Notes: generated from the sequence alone by a model not told the origin. 47,036 nucleotides of DNA from an uncultured Collinsella sp. (GCA_902495355.1 CABUWV010000016.1:1-47036); one strand, 5' to 3'. Shown: positions 15,909 through 25,133, counted from the first letter of the stretch. Numbers and translations: made by a program.

Positions 15909-16101
15909 ACGTTCCTCCATAGGGGTCGTTGTAACTGCTTAAGTATATGGTACCCACACATTTTCATGCGAAAAATACCGTCCGTCTGCTACAAAGCGCC
16001 GAACATCAACATGCGAGGAACATCAACCTTTCAAAGGCGATATAGTAGTTGAGTTCGTGTCAATCGGCCTAAACTCGGGGCCGAACAAGGAAAGGGTATG
16101 C

Positions 16102-17412
16102 ATGGACGAACATTTTCACGTCAGTGAGCGCAAGTCCACAATCGGGACCGAACTTCGCGCTGGACTGACAACATTCCTGGCGATGGCCTACATCATCGCC
16201 GTCAACCCTGCGGTGCTCTCGGGCGCCGGCATCGATGCGGGAGCGCTCGCCTGCGCCACCTGTCTGGGCGCCGGCATCATGACCATCTGCATGGGCATCT
16301 TCGCCAACCGCCCGCTCGCCTGCGCGTCGGGCTTAGGCGTCAACGCGATGATCGCTGGAATCACCACCACCGTCTGCGGTGGTGACTGGCACGTGGCCAT
16401 GAGCGTCATCTTCCTTGAGGGCGTCGTCATCTTGCTGCTCGTGCTTTGTGGCCTGCGTGAGGCCATCATGGACGCCATCCCGGTTGTCCTGCGTCACGCC
16501 ATCTCGGTGGGTCTGGGCCTGTTCATCGCCATGATTGGCCTGTGCGATGCCGGCATTATCACCGCTGGCGCCGGTACACTCGTCGGTCTGGGCGACATCA
16601 CCTCCCCCACCTTCATCGTCGGCATCATCTCCATCCTGGTGACAGTCGCCCTCGCCTGCCGCAACGTCCCCGGCTCGCTGCTCATCGGCATCGTCGTCGC
16701 CGTCATCGCCGGTATCCCCCTAGGTGTGACCCAGGCTCCGACCGGTATCATCGCCCCGCTCGACTTCTCGAGCATCGGTGGCCCCATCGCCGACGCCGGC
16801 GGCGTGCCCGCCATCGTCAAGGTCCTTACCGACCCCGCGCTCCTCGTCATCTCGTTCTCGCTGCTCATGAGTGACTTCTTCGACACCATGGGCACCGCGA
16901 TGGCCGTGGCCAAGCAGGGCGAGTTCCTCACCGACGACGGCAACGTCGAGAATATCAAGGAGATCCTGATCGTCGACTCCGCCGCCGCTGCTGTGGGCGG
17001 TTTCATGGGTGTCTCCTCCATCACCACCTTCGTCGAGTCCACTTCCGGCGCCGCCGACGGTGGCCGCACGGGCCTTACCTCCGTCACCACCGGCGTGCTG
17101 TTCATTCTCGCCGCGTTCTTCTCCCCCATCGTCACCATCGTTTCCAGCGCCGCCACCTGCGGTGCTCTGGTCTACGTCGGCTACCTCATGATGAGCGAGG
17201 CCTCCGAGATCGACTGGTCCGACGTGTCGCAGGGTTTCCCGGCGTTCATGATTGTCGCCGGCGTGCCCTTCACCTACTCCATCTCTGCCGGCATTGGCCT
17301 AGGCTTTATCGCCTACGTGATCGTCGCGCTCTTTAAGGGCGAGGCCTCCAAGATCAAGCCGCTCATGTGGATCGCAGCTCTCGCCTTCCTCGTCTACTTC
17401 TTCGTAGCGTAA
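16102..17412 (+). CDS. NCS2-family purine permease (AzgA/PbuG-like)
   Basis: A 436-residue membrane transporter of the azaguanine-like branch of NCS2, which imports adenine, guanine or hypoxanthine with protons. Diagnostic stretches are TTFLAMAYIIAVNPAVLS near the N-terminus, ASGLGVNAMIAG, and SLLMSDFFDTMGTAMAV in the second half; a third conserved block covers SSITTFVESTSGAADGGRTG. ATG 16102 is preceded by AAGGAAAGGG. No purine riboswitch was recognised in the 193-base upstream gap. A fragment of the last 14 codons recurs at 19419-19463 because of a tandem duplication downstream. Confidence 0.9.
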   Translation: MDEHFHVSERKSTIGTELRAGLTTFLAMAYIIAVNPAVLSGAGIDAGALACATCLGAGIMTICMGIFANRPLACASGLGVNAMIAGITTTVCGGDWHVAMSVIFLEGVVILLLVLCGLREAIMDAIPVVLRHAISVGLGLFIAMIGLCDAGIITAGAGTLVGLGDITSPTFIVGIISILVTVALACRNVPGSLLIGIVVAVIAGIPLGVTQAPTGIIAPLDFSSIGGPIADAGGVPAIVKVLTDPALLVISFSLLMSDFFDTMGTAMAVAKQGEFLTDDGNVENIKEILIVDSAAAAVGGFMGVSSITTFVESTSGAADGGRTGLTSVTTGVLFILAAFFSPIVTIVSSAATCGALVYVGYLMMSEASEIDWSDVSQGFPAFMIVAGVPFTYSISAGIGLGFIAYVIVALFKGEASKIKPLMWIAALAFLVYFFVA

Positions 17413-17439
17413 CGGCATAGTCTGCTAAAACAGAACACC

Positions 17440-17480
17440 AAAGCGCGGAGTCGCATCGAGCGGCTCCGCGCTTTTCTTTT
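17440..17480 (+). terminator. Terminator of the NCS2 permease gene
   Basis: AAGCGCGGAGTCG pairs imperfectly with CGGCTCCGCGCTT and is followed by TTCTTTT. It begins 28 bases after the permease stop, and a copy exists at 19491-19528. Confidence 0.85.
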
Positions 17481-17620
17481 AAAGCCAGGCAACGCACAGA
17501 CGTGCGATGTTTTGCTTCCCAAGTTTTGGACATTTTGCCCTCCAAACGGCACTACCGCCGGCTACATCCTGCAGATATGCTGGGCTTAATCGCATAGGCC
17601 CTATGAGGATGGGAGTAACC

Positions 17621-19396
17621 ATGGCCGCCTTGTTCACGACCCCCAAGCGCAATGACAAAACCTCTGGAGCCCATTTTGTCGAGCCCGACGTGTGCCGTCG
17701 CACGCTGCTCGCACACGGCAGCTGGCGCCGCGTGACGCGCCGCATCGTCTGCGGCCTGGCCTGCGCGCTCACGGTGAGCTCGCTGCTCATGCCGAGCGTC
17801 TCGCTCGCGGCCGAGTGGGTGGACGTCGGCGGCGTCCGCCACGAAGCGGCCGCGGGGCCCGCGGGAGACGCCGCCGGCACCTGGAGCTGGGACGGCGCCG
17901 ATGACATGAAGCTCAACGGCTATAACGGCGGCGCGATCGAGGCAGCGGGCAAGCTCAACGTGAGCTACGAGGGCGACAACATCGTCACTAACGGCGACGG
18001 CCGCGGCATCAAGGTTAAGGATGGCGCGAACGAGAACGCCGAGCTTAATATTCAGGGCGACGCGTCCAGCACGCTCAACGTGACATCTTCTCGTGACGCC
18101 ATCACTTCCGTCGGCAGCATCAACATCGACGGCACTGGCACTGTCAACGCCACGAGCACCGAGCACGATGCCATCGATGCCGGGGGCGATGTCACCATCA
18201 AGGGCTCGGGAAACGTTAACGCCACGGGCGATTCGGATGGCATCAGGGCCGACGGCAACATCACGATCGACAACAGCGGAACCGTCACCGCCAAGGCCAC
18301 CGAGGATCAGGGTATCGATGCTAACGAGAACCTCATCATAAAGGGCGGCGGCAAGGTAGAGGCAAGCTCTATCAAAGACAATGCGATTTGGGCCGACGGC
18401 AACATCGAGATCTCGGGTGGCAGCCAGGTCAAGGCAAGCTCCGAGGAAGACGCCACCATCGACGGTAAAAACAGCCTCACGGTCACGAACGCTTCCCTCA
18501 ACGCAAGTGGCGTTGGGTATGGCATCTATGTCTACAAGGGCATCACGTTCGATGGCGCAACCGTAACGGTCCGTGCAAGTGCAGGGAACGATGAAGCCAG
18601 CGCCCTCTTCACCGACGAGGACGACATCGTCATCAAGAACGGCTCGATCGTGGATGCGTTCGCAGAAGGCCAGTTCTCGACCGCAATCTTCACCAGAAAC
18701 TACTACCCCAACGAAGCGGGTGGTCACATCTACATTAGTGACTCCGTTGTCAAGGCTATAGCCCGCTATGTCGAGTCCGGTAGCGACGGCCCCGATCACT
18801 ACAGCAACGACCAAAGTGGCGCGGTCATTCCCGAGCATAGGGGCATGAACATCGGCATCTTTGCCCGGACCAAGGAGGGCATCACGCCCGCGACCATCTC
18901 GATTGTCCGCAGTAAGGTCACAGCTGAGGGAGACACGGCGGCAATCTTCGCCCTTGCCGTGAGCGCGGACGGCGAGACAATCGGCACCATCGAGATCGAA
19001 GGCGCTCCCATACAGACGCCCACAGGCGGCAAGATCATTGGCTATCGCAACAAGGAAGAACTCGATGACGGCATCTTCTACGTGGTGGGTCAAACCATCG
19101 GCACGGGCGACGCTGTGATCGACTCCCCCTATAACGAAGCTGTCGCCAAGAGCACGGTCATCGCGCCTCCCGAGGAGATCAAACCCGAGGAGAAGCCAGG
19201 CGAGACCAAGCCCGAGGGTTCCAAGTCCGAGGGCACGAAGACGACCAAGACCGTTGCAGTTGCAGCCACGGGAGCCAAGATCGCCGGCAAACTCGCAGCA
19301 ACCGGCGACGCCTCGAGCGCAGCCATCGTGGCAGCCGCCCTTGCGGGAACAGCCGCCATCGCCGCGGGCGCCGTGGTGAGCCGCAAGCGCTCGTAA
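17621..19396 (+). CDS. LAxTG-anchored surface protein with beta-helix-like repeats, copy 1
   Basis: A 591-residue predicted cell-wall protein. A long N-terminal signal sequence has an arginine-rich segment (RRVTRR), a hydrophobic core and a likely cleavage near SLAAEW (about residue 65). Residues about 100-320 contain repeats of roughly 20-24 residues built on 'DGI.A.GNITI..SGTV.A', like right-handed beta-helix proteins of the Cthe_2159 carbohydrate-binding type. A Pro/Lys/Glu-rich wall-spanning stretch follows (about 520-550), then LAATGD, a hydrophobic helix and RKRS. LAxTG is the motif known for class E sortases of high-GC Gram-positives. ATG 17621 has GGGAG upstream. Ligand unknown; glycan binding is inferred. 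Confidence 0.85.
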   Translation: MAALFTTPKRNDKTSGAHFVEPDVCRRTLLAHGSWRRVTRRIVCGLACALTVSSLLMPSVSLAAEWVDVGGVRHEAAAGPAGDAAGTWSWDGADDMKLNGYNGGAIEAAGKLNVSYEGDNIVTNGDGRGIKVKDGANENAELNIQGDASSTLNVTSSRDAITSVGSINIDGTGTVNATSTEHDAIDAGGDVTIKGSGNVNATGDSDGIRADGNITIDNSGTVTAKATEDQGIDANENLIIKGGGKVEASSIKDNAIWADGNIEISGGSQVKASSEEDATIDGKNSLTVTNASLNASGVGYGIYVYKGITFDGATVTVRASAGNDEASALFTDEDDIVIKNGSIVDAFAEGQFSTAIFTRNYYPNEAGGHIYISDSVVKAIARYVESGSDGPDHYSNDQSGAVIPEHRGMNIGIFARTKEGITPATISIVRSKVTAEGDTAAIFALAVSADGETIGTIEIEGAPIQTPTGGKIIGYRNKEELDDGIFYVVGQTIGTGDAVIDSPYNEAVAKSTVIAPPEEIKPEEKPGETKPEGSKSEGTKTTKTVAVAATGAKIAGKLAATGDASSAAIVAAALAGTAAIAAGAVVSRKRS

Positions 19397-19418
19397 ACAC
19401 TTTTTCGCACGGGACGGG

Positions 19419-19463
19419 TGGATCGCGGCCCTTGCCTTCCTCGTCTACCTCTTCGTAGCGTAA
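19419..19463 (+). pseudogene. Remnant of the NCS2 permease 3' end
   Basis: Fifteen codons read WIAALAFLVYLFVA and stop, matching the last 14 residues and stop of the permease at 17368-17412 with one residue changed. There is no upstream reading frame or start. It marks the junction of the tandem duplication. Confidence 0.88.
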
Positions 19464-19490
19464 GGGCAAGGCTGCAAAAGCTGAACAATA

Positions 19491-19528
19491 AAGCGCGGAG
19501 TCGCCATGCGGCCCCGCGCTTTTCTTTT
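19491..19528 (+). terminator. Duplicated terminator between the surface-protein genes
   Basis: AAGCGCGGAGTCGC pairs imperfectly with GCGGCCCCGCGCTT, followed by TTCTTTT. It is the duplicate of 17440-17480 and could end transcription of the first surface-protein gene. Confidence 0.8.
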
Positions 19529-19667
19529 AGCGCCGGTCCCTGCGCCGGCGTGCGGCCTATTTCTCCCCCATTTTGGCCATTTTGCCCTCCAAACGGCACT
19601 ACCGCCGGCAACATCCAGCAGATACGCTGAATCTAGTCGTATAGGCCCTATGAGAACGGGAGCAACC

Positions 19668-21452
19668 ATGGCAGCCTTGTTCACGACCCCCAAACGCAAT
19701 GACACTACCGCCGGAACCCATGTTGCCGAACCCGACGTTCGCCGTCGCATAGGACTCGCGCACGGCAGCTGGCGCCGCGTGACGCGCCGCATCGTCTGCG
19801 GCCTGGCCTGCGCGCTCACGGTGAGCTCGCTGCTCATGCCGAGCGTCTCGCTCGCAGCGGAATGGGTCAAGGTCGGCGGCAACAAGTACAACACCGCGGC
19901 GAGCGACGAGGCCGGTACCTGGTCGTGGGACGGCGCCGACGACTTGAAGCTCAACAACTATAACGGCGGCGAGATCCAGGCCGCAGGCAAGCTCAACGTG
20001 AATTACTCGGGAACCAACATCGTCACTGCCGAATGGATCGAAAGCATCAACGTTTCTCATGGCACTAACGAGAATGCCGAGCTCAATATCCAAGGCGACG
20101 AGGGCGGCACGCTCAGCGTGACATCTACTGAGGACGCTATCCTCACCACGGGTAATATCAACATCGACGGAGCCGGATCCGTCAACGCCACGAGCACTGG
20201 GTTTGATGCCATCAATGCCGGAGGTGATCTCGCTATCAAAGGTTCGGGCAACGTCAACGCCACGGGTGCATCGGATGGCATCAGGGCAAACGGCAATATC
20301 ACGATTGACGACAGCGGAGCCGTCACCGCCAGGGCTACCAAGGACAAGGGTATTGGAGCCGACAAGAACCTCACCATCAAGGGTGGCGGGACGGTCGAGG
20401 CAAGCTCAGCCGATGGTGAGGCCCTTTGGAGCGGCGACAATATCAACATCTCGGACGGCAGCCAGGTCAAGGCAAGCTCCGAGGAAGACGCTGCCGTCGA
20501 GGCCAAGGGCAGCCTCGCAGCCACAAACGCCTCCCTCAACGTAAACGGTGTTGAATATGGCGTCTATGCCCACAAGGGCATCACCCTCGATCATGCAAAC
20601 GTGACGGTCCGTGCAAGTAAAGGCAGATACGGTGGCGCCAACGCCCTCTTCACCTACCAGGACGACATCGTCGTCAAGAACGGCTCCACCGTGGACGCGT
20701 TTGCGGAAGGCGAGGTTTCGGCTGCATTCTCCACCAGAAACGATCGACCCAACGAGAAGGGCGGCCACATCTACATCAGCGACTCCGTTGTCAAGGCCAT
20801 AGCCCGCTATGTCGAGAACGGCGACGGCCCCATCCCCTACAGCGAAAACCAAGATGGCGAGACGAGGCGCGAACCCCAAGGCGAGAACATCGGCATCATC
20901 GCCCAGACCAGCGAGGGCGTCACACCCGCAGTCATCTCGATCATCCGCAGCAAGGTAACGGCCGAAGGAGATACAGCGGCAATCTTTGCCCGTGCCATGA
21001 GCGCTGACGGCAAGACAATCGGCACCATCAAGATTGAGAACGCCGCCATCCAGACGCCCGAAGGCGGCAAGGTCATTGACTATCGCAAGCTCCGTGACGG
21101 CATCTACGAGGCAGGCCAAGCCATCGGCACGGGCGACGCCACGGTCGACTCCCTCTATATCAAAGCAGTCGCCAAAAGTACGACCATCGCACCTCCCGAG
21201 GTAGCCAAGCCGGAAGACCCCAAGCCCGACGAGACCAAGCCCGCAGAAAGCAAGCCCGCGGAGTCCAAGCAGAACCCCAAGCCTGAGGGCTCAAAGCCGA
21301 CCAAGGCCGTTGCGGCTTCAACCACGAAAGCCAAGACTACCGGCGTGCTCGCGGCAACCGGCGACACCTCGGGTGCGGCCATCGTGGCAACCGTCCTTGC
21401 GGGAACAGCCGCTATCGCCGCAGGCACCATGGCGAGCCGTAAGCGTTCTTAG
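19668..21452 (+). CDS. LAxTG-anchored surface protein with beta-helix-like repeats, copy 2
   Basis: A 594-residue paralogue of the protein at 17621-19396 with the same order of parts: Arg-rich long signal sequence, 'DGI.A.GNITI' beta-helix-like repeats, a Pro/Lys/Glu/Ser wall-spanning segment, LAATGD sortase signal, hydrophobic helix and RKRS tail. The two proteins agree at roughly three quarters of positions by eye. Differences cluster in the repeats (for example KGRYGGANALFTYQDD here against AGNDEASALFTDEDD) and in the wall-spanning stretch, which is longer here. ATG 19668 has GGGAG upstream. It lies in the second unit of a tandem duplication. Divergent repeats on a shared scaffold suggest diversified ligands; this is inference. 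Confidence 0.85.
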   Translation: MAALFTTPKRNDTTAGTHVAEPDVRRRIGLAHGSWRRVTRRIVCGLACALTVSSLLMPSVSLAAEWVKVGGNKYNTAASDEAGTWSWDGADDLKLNNYNGGEIQAAGKLNVNYSGTNIVTAEWIESINVSHGTNENAELNIQGDEGGTLSVTSTEDAILTTGNINIDGAGSVNATSTGFDAINAGGDLAIKGSGNVNATGASDGIRANGNITIDDSGAVTARATKDKGIGADKNLTIKGGGTVEASSADGEALWSGDNINISDGSQVKASSEEDAAVEAKGSLAATNASLNVNGVEYGVYAHKGITLDHANVTVRASKGRYGGANALFTYQDDIVVKNGSTVDAFAEGEVSAAFSTRNDRPNEKGGHIYISDSVVKAIARYVENGDGPIPYSENQDGETRREPQGENIGIIAQTSEGVTPAVISIIRSKVTAEGDTAAIFARAMSADGKTIGTIKIENAAIQTPEGGKVIDYRKLRDGIYEAGQAIGTGDATVDSLYIKAVAKSTTIAPPEVAKPEDPKPDETKPAESKPAESKQNPKPEGSKPTKAVAASTTKAKTTGVLAATGDTSGAAIVATVLAGTAAIAAGTMASRKRS

Positions 21453-21508
21453 ACGCCTCTGCGCACATGGCAGCTCCCGCGAAGGCCCCGAGCCCCAGCA
21501 CCGTTTAA

Positions 21509-21547
21509 CAACGCCACCGCCGAGCTCCCCTCCAGCGGTGGCGTTTT
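21509..21547 (+). terminator. Terminator after the second surface-protein gene
   Basis: AACGCCACCGC pairs with GCGGTGGCGTT around a 14-base loop and runs into TTCC. Confidence 0.75.
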
Positions 21548-21659
21548 CCATATGCGTCCGCAGGGGATGCACGAGATTGTCTTTGGTCTAGCCCAACCGG
21601 CATACGCTGGCGTGCGACAATTGGGGCTGCCGATATCACAACACTGAGAGAAGCCCGTC

Positions 21660-22325
21660 ATGGAAGCGCATCAAAAGCAGATAACCGTTTATTCGAATCA
21701 TACGGAAAGCGCGCCTGTCATCTACCTTCCTGTGGTCGCGGGCGACGGCAGCGAGGTTTATAAGTGTTGCCGAGAGCTCGACTGTCCGCCATTCGCCCTC
21801 GTCACCATTGGCGGGCTCGATTGGAATCGCGAGCTGAGCCCCTGGGCATGCGACGGGACCGTACGCGATGCCGAGCCTTTCGGCGGCCAAGCTGCCGATT
21901 TTCTTGATGAGCTGCTGAATCAGATAATCCCCCAGGTCGAGTCGTCGCTTCCTCAGCCGCCCACCTGGCGCGGCATTGCCGGCTACTCGCTCGCGGGCCT
22001 CTTCGCACTCTGGTCCCTCTGGCAAACCGACGCCTTTGACCGCGCCGCGAGCGCATCGGGGTCGCTATGGTTTCCCGACTTTGTCGACCGTGCCAGCACG
22101 GCCCCTTTTGCCGGCAGCCCGCAAGCCGTCTACCTGTCACTCGGCAAAAAGGAAACCAAGACGCCCAACCGCATGATGCGGCATGTACTCGACGACACAC
22201 GCGCGATGGAAGCGTTGCTCGTCGAGCGCGGCATTCCAACAACGCTGGAGCTCAACCCCGGCAATCACTTTGCCCAAACCGACTTACGCATGGCCCGCGG
22301 CATCCACTGGATACTGACGCATTAA
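21660..22325 (+). CDS. Alpha/beta hydrolase, putative esterase
   Basis: A 221-residue hydrolase resembling the esterase D / IroE group. The nucleophile elbow is GYSLAG (Ser110), and the expected catalytic His appears in PGNHFAQ near the C-terminus. There is no signal peptide, so it should be cytoplasmic. Members of this group hydrolyse ester bonds of siderophores, acyl groups or small thioesters; the substrate is not clear. A GAGAGAAG site precedes the ATG. The gene is alone, convergent with the uracil permease gene. Confidence 0.8.
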   Translation: MEAHQKQITVYSNHTESAPVIYLPVVAGDGSEVYKCCRELDCPPFALVTIGGLDWNRELSPWACDGTVRDAEPFGGQAADFLDELLNQIIPQVESSLPQPPTWRGIAGYSLAGLFALWSLWQTDAFDRAASASGSLWFPDFVDRASTAPFAGSPQAVYLSLGKKETKTPNRMMRHVLDDTRAMEALLVERGIPTTLELNPGNHFAQTDLRMARGIHWILTH

Positions 22326-22327
22326 AA

Positions 22328-22372
22328 ATGGTGCCCACACGCATATACGCATGGGCACCATATCTTGTTTTA
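22328..22372. terminator. Bidirectional terminator between the esterase and uraA
   Basis: ATGGTGCCCA pairs with TGGGCACCAT around a 14-base loop, with a T-rich tail on the plus strand. It lies between convergent genes. Confidence 0.8.
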
Positions 22373-22386
22373 GCTGAACGCAGCTG

Positions 22387-23721
22387 CTACTCAGCAGCCT
22401 CCTCAAGCTCGGAGACATCAAACTCAAAGTCGTTACCCGGCAGGATGGCGTTGAGCACGATGCCCACCAGTGAGCCCACGGCAATGCCGGACAGCGAAAT
22501 GGTCACGCCGCCCAGCTCCAACACGATGGCGCCGGCGGTGCTGTACGCGATGCCGAGCGAAAGCACGAGCACCAGCGCGGCAACCAGCACGTTGCGGTTG
22601 TTCTGGAAATCGACCTGGTTCTCGATGAGGTTGCGGACGCCCACAGCGCTGATCATGCCGTAGAGCACGAGCGACACACCGCCGATAACGCATGCCGGCA
22701 TGGCGGCGATGACCGCGGCGAACTTGGGGCAGAACGAAAGCACGATGGCGCAACACGCGGCAATTCGAATTACGCGCGGGTCGAACACGCGCGTCAGGGC
22801 GAGCACGCCGGTGTTCTCGCCATACGTAGTGTTGGCCGGAGCGCCAAAGAGCGAAGCCAGAATCGTGGCAAGGCCGTCGCCGAGCAGCGTGCGATGCAGA
22901 CCGGGATCGGCAATGTAGTTGCGCTCGCAAGTCGAACCGATAGCAGAGATATCGCCGATATGCTCGATCATGGTCGCGAAGGCCAGCGGCATGATGGTGA
23001 TGATGGCCGTCGTGGCAAGACCGTTATCGAACTGCGGCCCAAAGAGTGCAAACACGGTGTTGTCCCACACGATGGGCAGACCGACCCACGGAGCGGCGGC
23101 AACGCCCGAGAAATCAACCTCGCCGAGCGCAGCCGCAACGGCATAGCTCACCACAACGCCCAGCAAAATCGGCACGATCTTGACCATGCCACGGCCCCAG
23201 ATGTTGCAGATGACGATAACGGCAACGCCAATGACAGCCACAAGCCAGTTGGTCTGGCAGTTAGCAATAGCGGAGCTCGCCAGGATCAGACCGATCGAAA
23301 TGACGATGGGGCCAGTCACCACCGGCGGGAAGAAACGCATGACACGCTTGGCGCCAAAGGCGCGGAAGAGCGCCGCAAGCACCGGATAAAGCAGGCCGGC
23401 GCAAGCAACGCCCAGACAAGCGTAGGGCAAAAGCTCGGTCTCGCCGTTGGGCGCGATTGCGGCATAACCGGCAATAAAGGCAAACGATGAGCCCAAAAAT
23501 GCCGGCACCTTACCGCGCGACAGGAAGTGGAACAGCAGCGTGCCCAAACCGGCAAACAAAAGCGTTGCCGAAACCGAGAGACCGGTGAGCACGGGCACCA
23601 GCACGGTGGCGCCAAACATGGCAAACAGGTGCTGCAGACCGAGCAAAAACATGCGCGGGCGGCCGAGCGACGATGCGTCGTAGATGGCATCGCTGGCGGC
23701 GGGCGTCGAGGACTGGGACAT
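22387..23721 (-). CDS. uraA: Uracil permease (NCS2 family)
   Basis: A 444-residue membrane protein importing uracil with protons. The N-terminal signature GLQHLFAMFGATVLVPVLTG is typical of UraA, as are the glycine-rich and Pro-containing helices around FPPVVTGPIVISIGLILA and the substrate loop ATMIEHIGDISAIGSTCERNY. The C-terminus is acidic. The start ATG 23721 has GAAAGGA upstream; the frame is open 36 codons further without a ribosome site. It is a different NCS2 branch from the permease at 16102-17412, so the window encodes import of both purines and pyrimidines. Confidence 0.92.
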   Translation of the reverse strand: MSQSSTPAASDAIYDASSLGRPRMFLLGLQHLFAMFGATVLVPVLTGLSVSATLLFAGLGTLLFHFLSRGKVPAFLGSSFAFIAGYAAIAPNGETELLPYACLGVACAGLLYPVLAALFRAFGAKRVMRFFPPVVTGPIVISIGLILASSAIANCQTNWLVAVIGVAVIVICNIWGRGMVKIVPILLGVVVSYAVAAALGEVDFSGVAAAPWVGLPIVWDNTVFALFGPQFDNGLATTAIITIMPLAFATMIEHIGDISAIGSTCERNYIADPGLHRTLLGDGLATILASLFGAPANTTYGENTGVLALTRVFDPRVIRIAACCAIVLSFCPKFAAVIAAMPACVIGGVSLVLYGMISAVGVRNLIENQVDFQNNRNVLVAALVLVLSLGIAYSTAGAIVLELGGVTISLSGIAVGSLVGIVLNAILPGNDFEFDVSELEEAAE

Positions 23722-23844
23722 GAGAGTCCTTTCAAAATGGAAGGGCGCTCGAGCATAGCGGATTACCTGCCCGAACGATACGATCCGAACCATTGTACGC
23801 GATGCGCCATGTCTCGCACGCGCCGTCACCTGCGAACGTTACCG

Positions 23845-24978
23845 CTATTTCCAAACGCGCTCGGCAATACGCTTGACCAGCGCGATCTTTGCCCATTGCT
23901 CGTCCTCGGTCAGCTTGTTGCCAATCTCGCAGCTGGCAAAGCCGCACTGCGGAGACAGATACAGGTTCTCGAGCGGAACATACTTTGCAGCCTCGTGAAT
24001 ACGCTCGACGATGGCATCCTCGTCCTCAAGCTCAGCGGCCTTGGTGGTCACCAGGCCCAACACGACCTTCTTGCCAGGGGCAACGTACCTCAACGGCTCA
24101 AAACCGCCGGCGCGCGGCGTATCGAACTCCAGGTAAAATGCGTCAACATCCTCGTTTGCGAACAGGTATGGCGCGATGGGGTCATAGCCACCCTCGAAGG
24201 CATAGGTAGAGTGGTAGTTACCGCGGCACACATGCGTGTTAATGACCAGGTCGTCGGGCTTGCCCTCGATAGCGGCGTTGTTGAGCGCCACGCCCAGCTC
24301 GGACACCTTTTGCAGGTCAACCGGGCTCATGCCGGTCTTGGACACAAAGTCGGTATCGCAATAGATGCCCCAGGTGCAGTCATCAAACTGGATGTTGCGG
24401 CAGCCTGCAGCGTACAGGTCGGCGATCACCGTACGATAAGCGGCTGCGATGGCGTCGGCAAGTTCCTCATCGGTCTTATAGACAGCGCGCAGGCTCTCCT
24501 GCTGGCCATCGCAGCGGTCGAGCGTGACCTCAGAGAACGTCTGGATCGGCGCCGGGATGGTCTGCCGTGCAACGTGGTCCTCGCCCTCAAGTGCCTTGAC
24601 AAATTTGAAGTGCTCGACGAACGGATGGTTCTCGCCGCTAATGGGACCGGTTACCGCGGCGGTGTCGGCGGTAGTCTCCTCATCGTGAAACATGTAGCCC
24701 GTGCGCGAGGCGCGGCGCTCAATGCCGTTGAGTCCCCACATAAAATCGAGGTGCCAGTAGCTGCGGCGGAACTCGCCATCGGTAATCACCTGCAGGCCGG
24801 CAGCCTTCTGCTTGGCCACTAAGTCGCGGATGGCCTCGTCCTCGACGGCCTTAAGGCCGGAAGCGTCGAGTTTACCCGCGACATAGGCGGCACGGGCATC
24901 CTTTACAGCCTGCGGACGAAGAAAACTGCCGACGATATCGGCGCGAAACGGCGCGTTCGGTTGAATCGAAGTGCTCAT
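23845..24978 (-). CDS. MetE C-terminal-like methyltransferase (YxjG/YxjH family)
   Basis: A 377-residue single-domain relative of cobalamin-independent methionine synthase. It keeps the zinc-site positions: His and Cys in INTHVCRGNY, Glu in FYLEFDTPRAGG and Cys in LSPQCGFAS. It lacks the N-terminal half of full MetE, as do YxjG/YxjH proteins, which make methionine using an unidentified or simple methyl donor. ATG 24978 has AAGGGAG upstream. A LysR gene lies upstream on the same strand, and a palindrome lies between them. Role in methionine synthesis or salvage is inferred. Confidence 0.85.
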   Translation of the reverse strand: MSTSIQPNAPFRADIVGSFLRPQAVKDARAAYVAGKLDASGLKAVEDEAIRDLVAKQKAAGLQVITDGEFRRSYWHLDFMWGLNGIERRASRTGYMFHDEETTADTAAVTGPISGENHPFVEHFKFVKALEGEDHVARQTIPAPIQTFSEVTLDRCDGQQESLRAVYKTDEELADAIAAAYRTVIADLYAAGCRNIQFDDCTWGIYCDTDFVSKTGMSPVDLQKVSELGVALNNAAIEGKPDDLVINTHVCRGNYHSTYAFEGGYDPIAPYLFANEDVDAFYLEFDTPRAGGFEPLRYVAPGKKVVLGLVTTKAAELEDEDAIVERIHEAAKYVPLENLYLSPQCGFASCEIGNKLTEDEQWAKIALVKRIAERVWK

Positions 24979-25065
24979 AGGTATCTCCCTTTGCATTGGT
25001 TGCTTTACTGGGACAGAGTATGAGCGCTCATATGGTCATCGTAAAATATACGTTTATAACAGTTT

Positions 25066-25086
25066 GATATAGATGCTTCCTATATC
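25066..25086. promoter_or_regulatory. Candidate LysR operator GATATAG-N7-CTATATC
   Basis: A perfect 7-bp inverted repeat with 21-base total length lies between the LysR stop (25134) and the MetE-like gene start (24978). It fits the interrupted dyads bound by LysR proteins. A perfect 10-base palindrome TGAGCGCTCA lies at 25021-25030, closer to the gene start. The likely regulator is the adjacent LysR protein. Confidence 0.6.
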
Positions 25087-25133
25087 AGTCTGGACTGTCA
25101 TAAAGAGACTTGAACCGTGCGGAGCACAGCAGC

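Larger units (their letters stand above)
17368..21452 (+). repeat. 2.05-kb tandem duplication (two units)
   Basis: Unit 1 runs from 17368, inside the last codons of the permease, to about 19418; unit 2 runs from 19419 to at least 21452. The offset is 2051 bases at the left edge and 2047 at the protein starts. Each unit holds the last 15 permease codons, a GC-rich terminator, a leader and one surface-protein gene. The copies have diverged except for a 95-base block in the signal-peptide region (17714-17808 and 19761-19855) that is identical. Confidence 0.9.

Noticed and set aside
15909..16101. Purine riboswitch upstream of the NCS2 permease
   Set aside because: The conserved loop sequences of the purine aptamer were not found in this gap.
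17552..19093. Long open frame antisense to the first surface-protein gene (513 codons)
   Set aside because: It mirrors a GC-rich coding strand, has no ribosome site, and the plus-strand protein has clear signal and sortase motifs.
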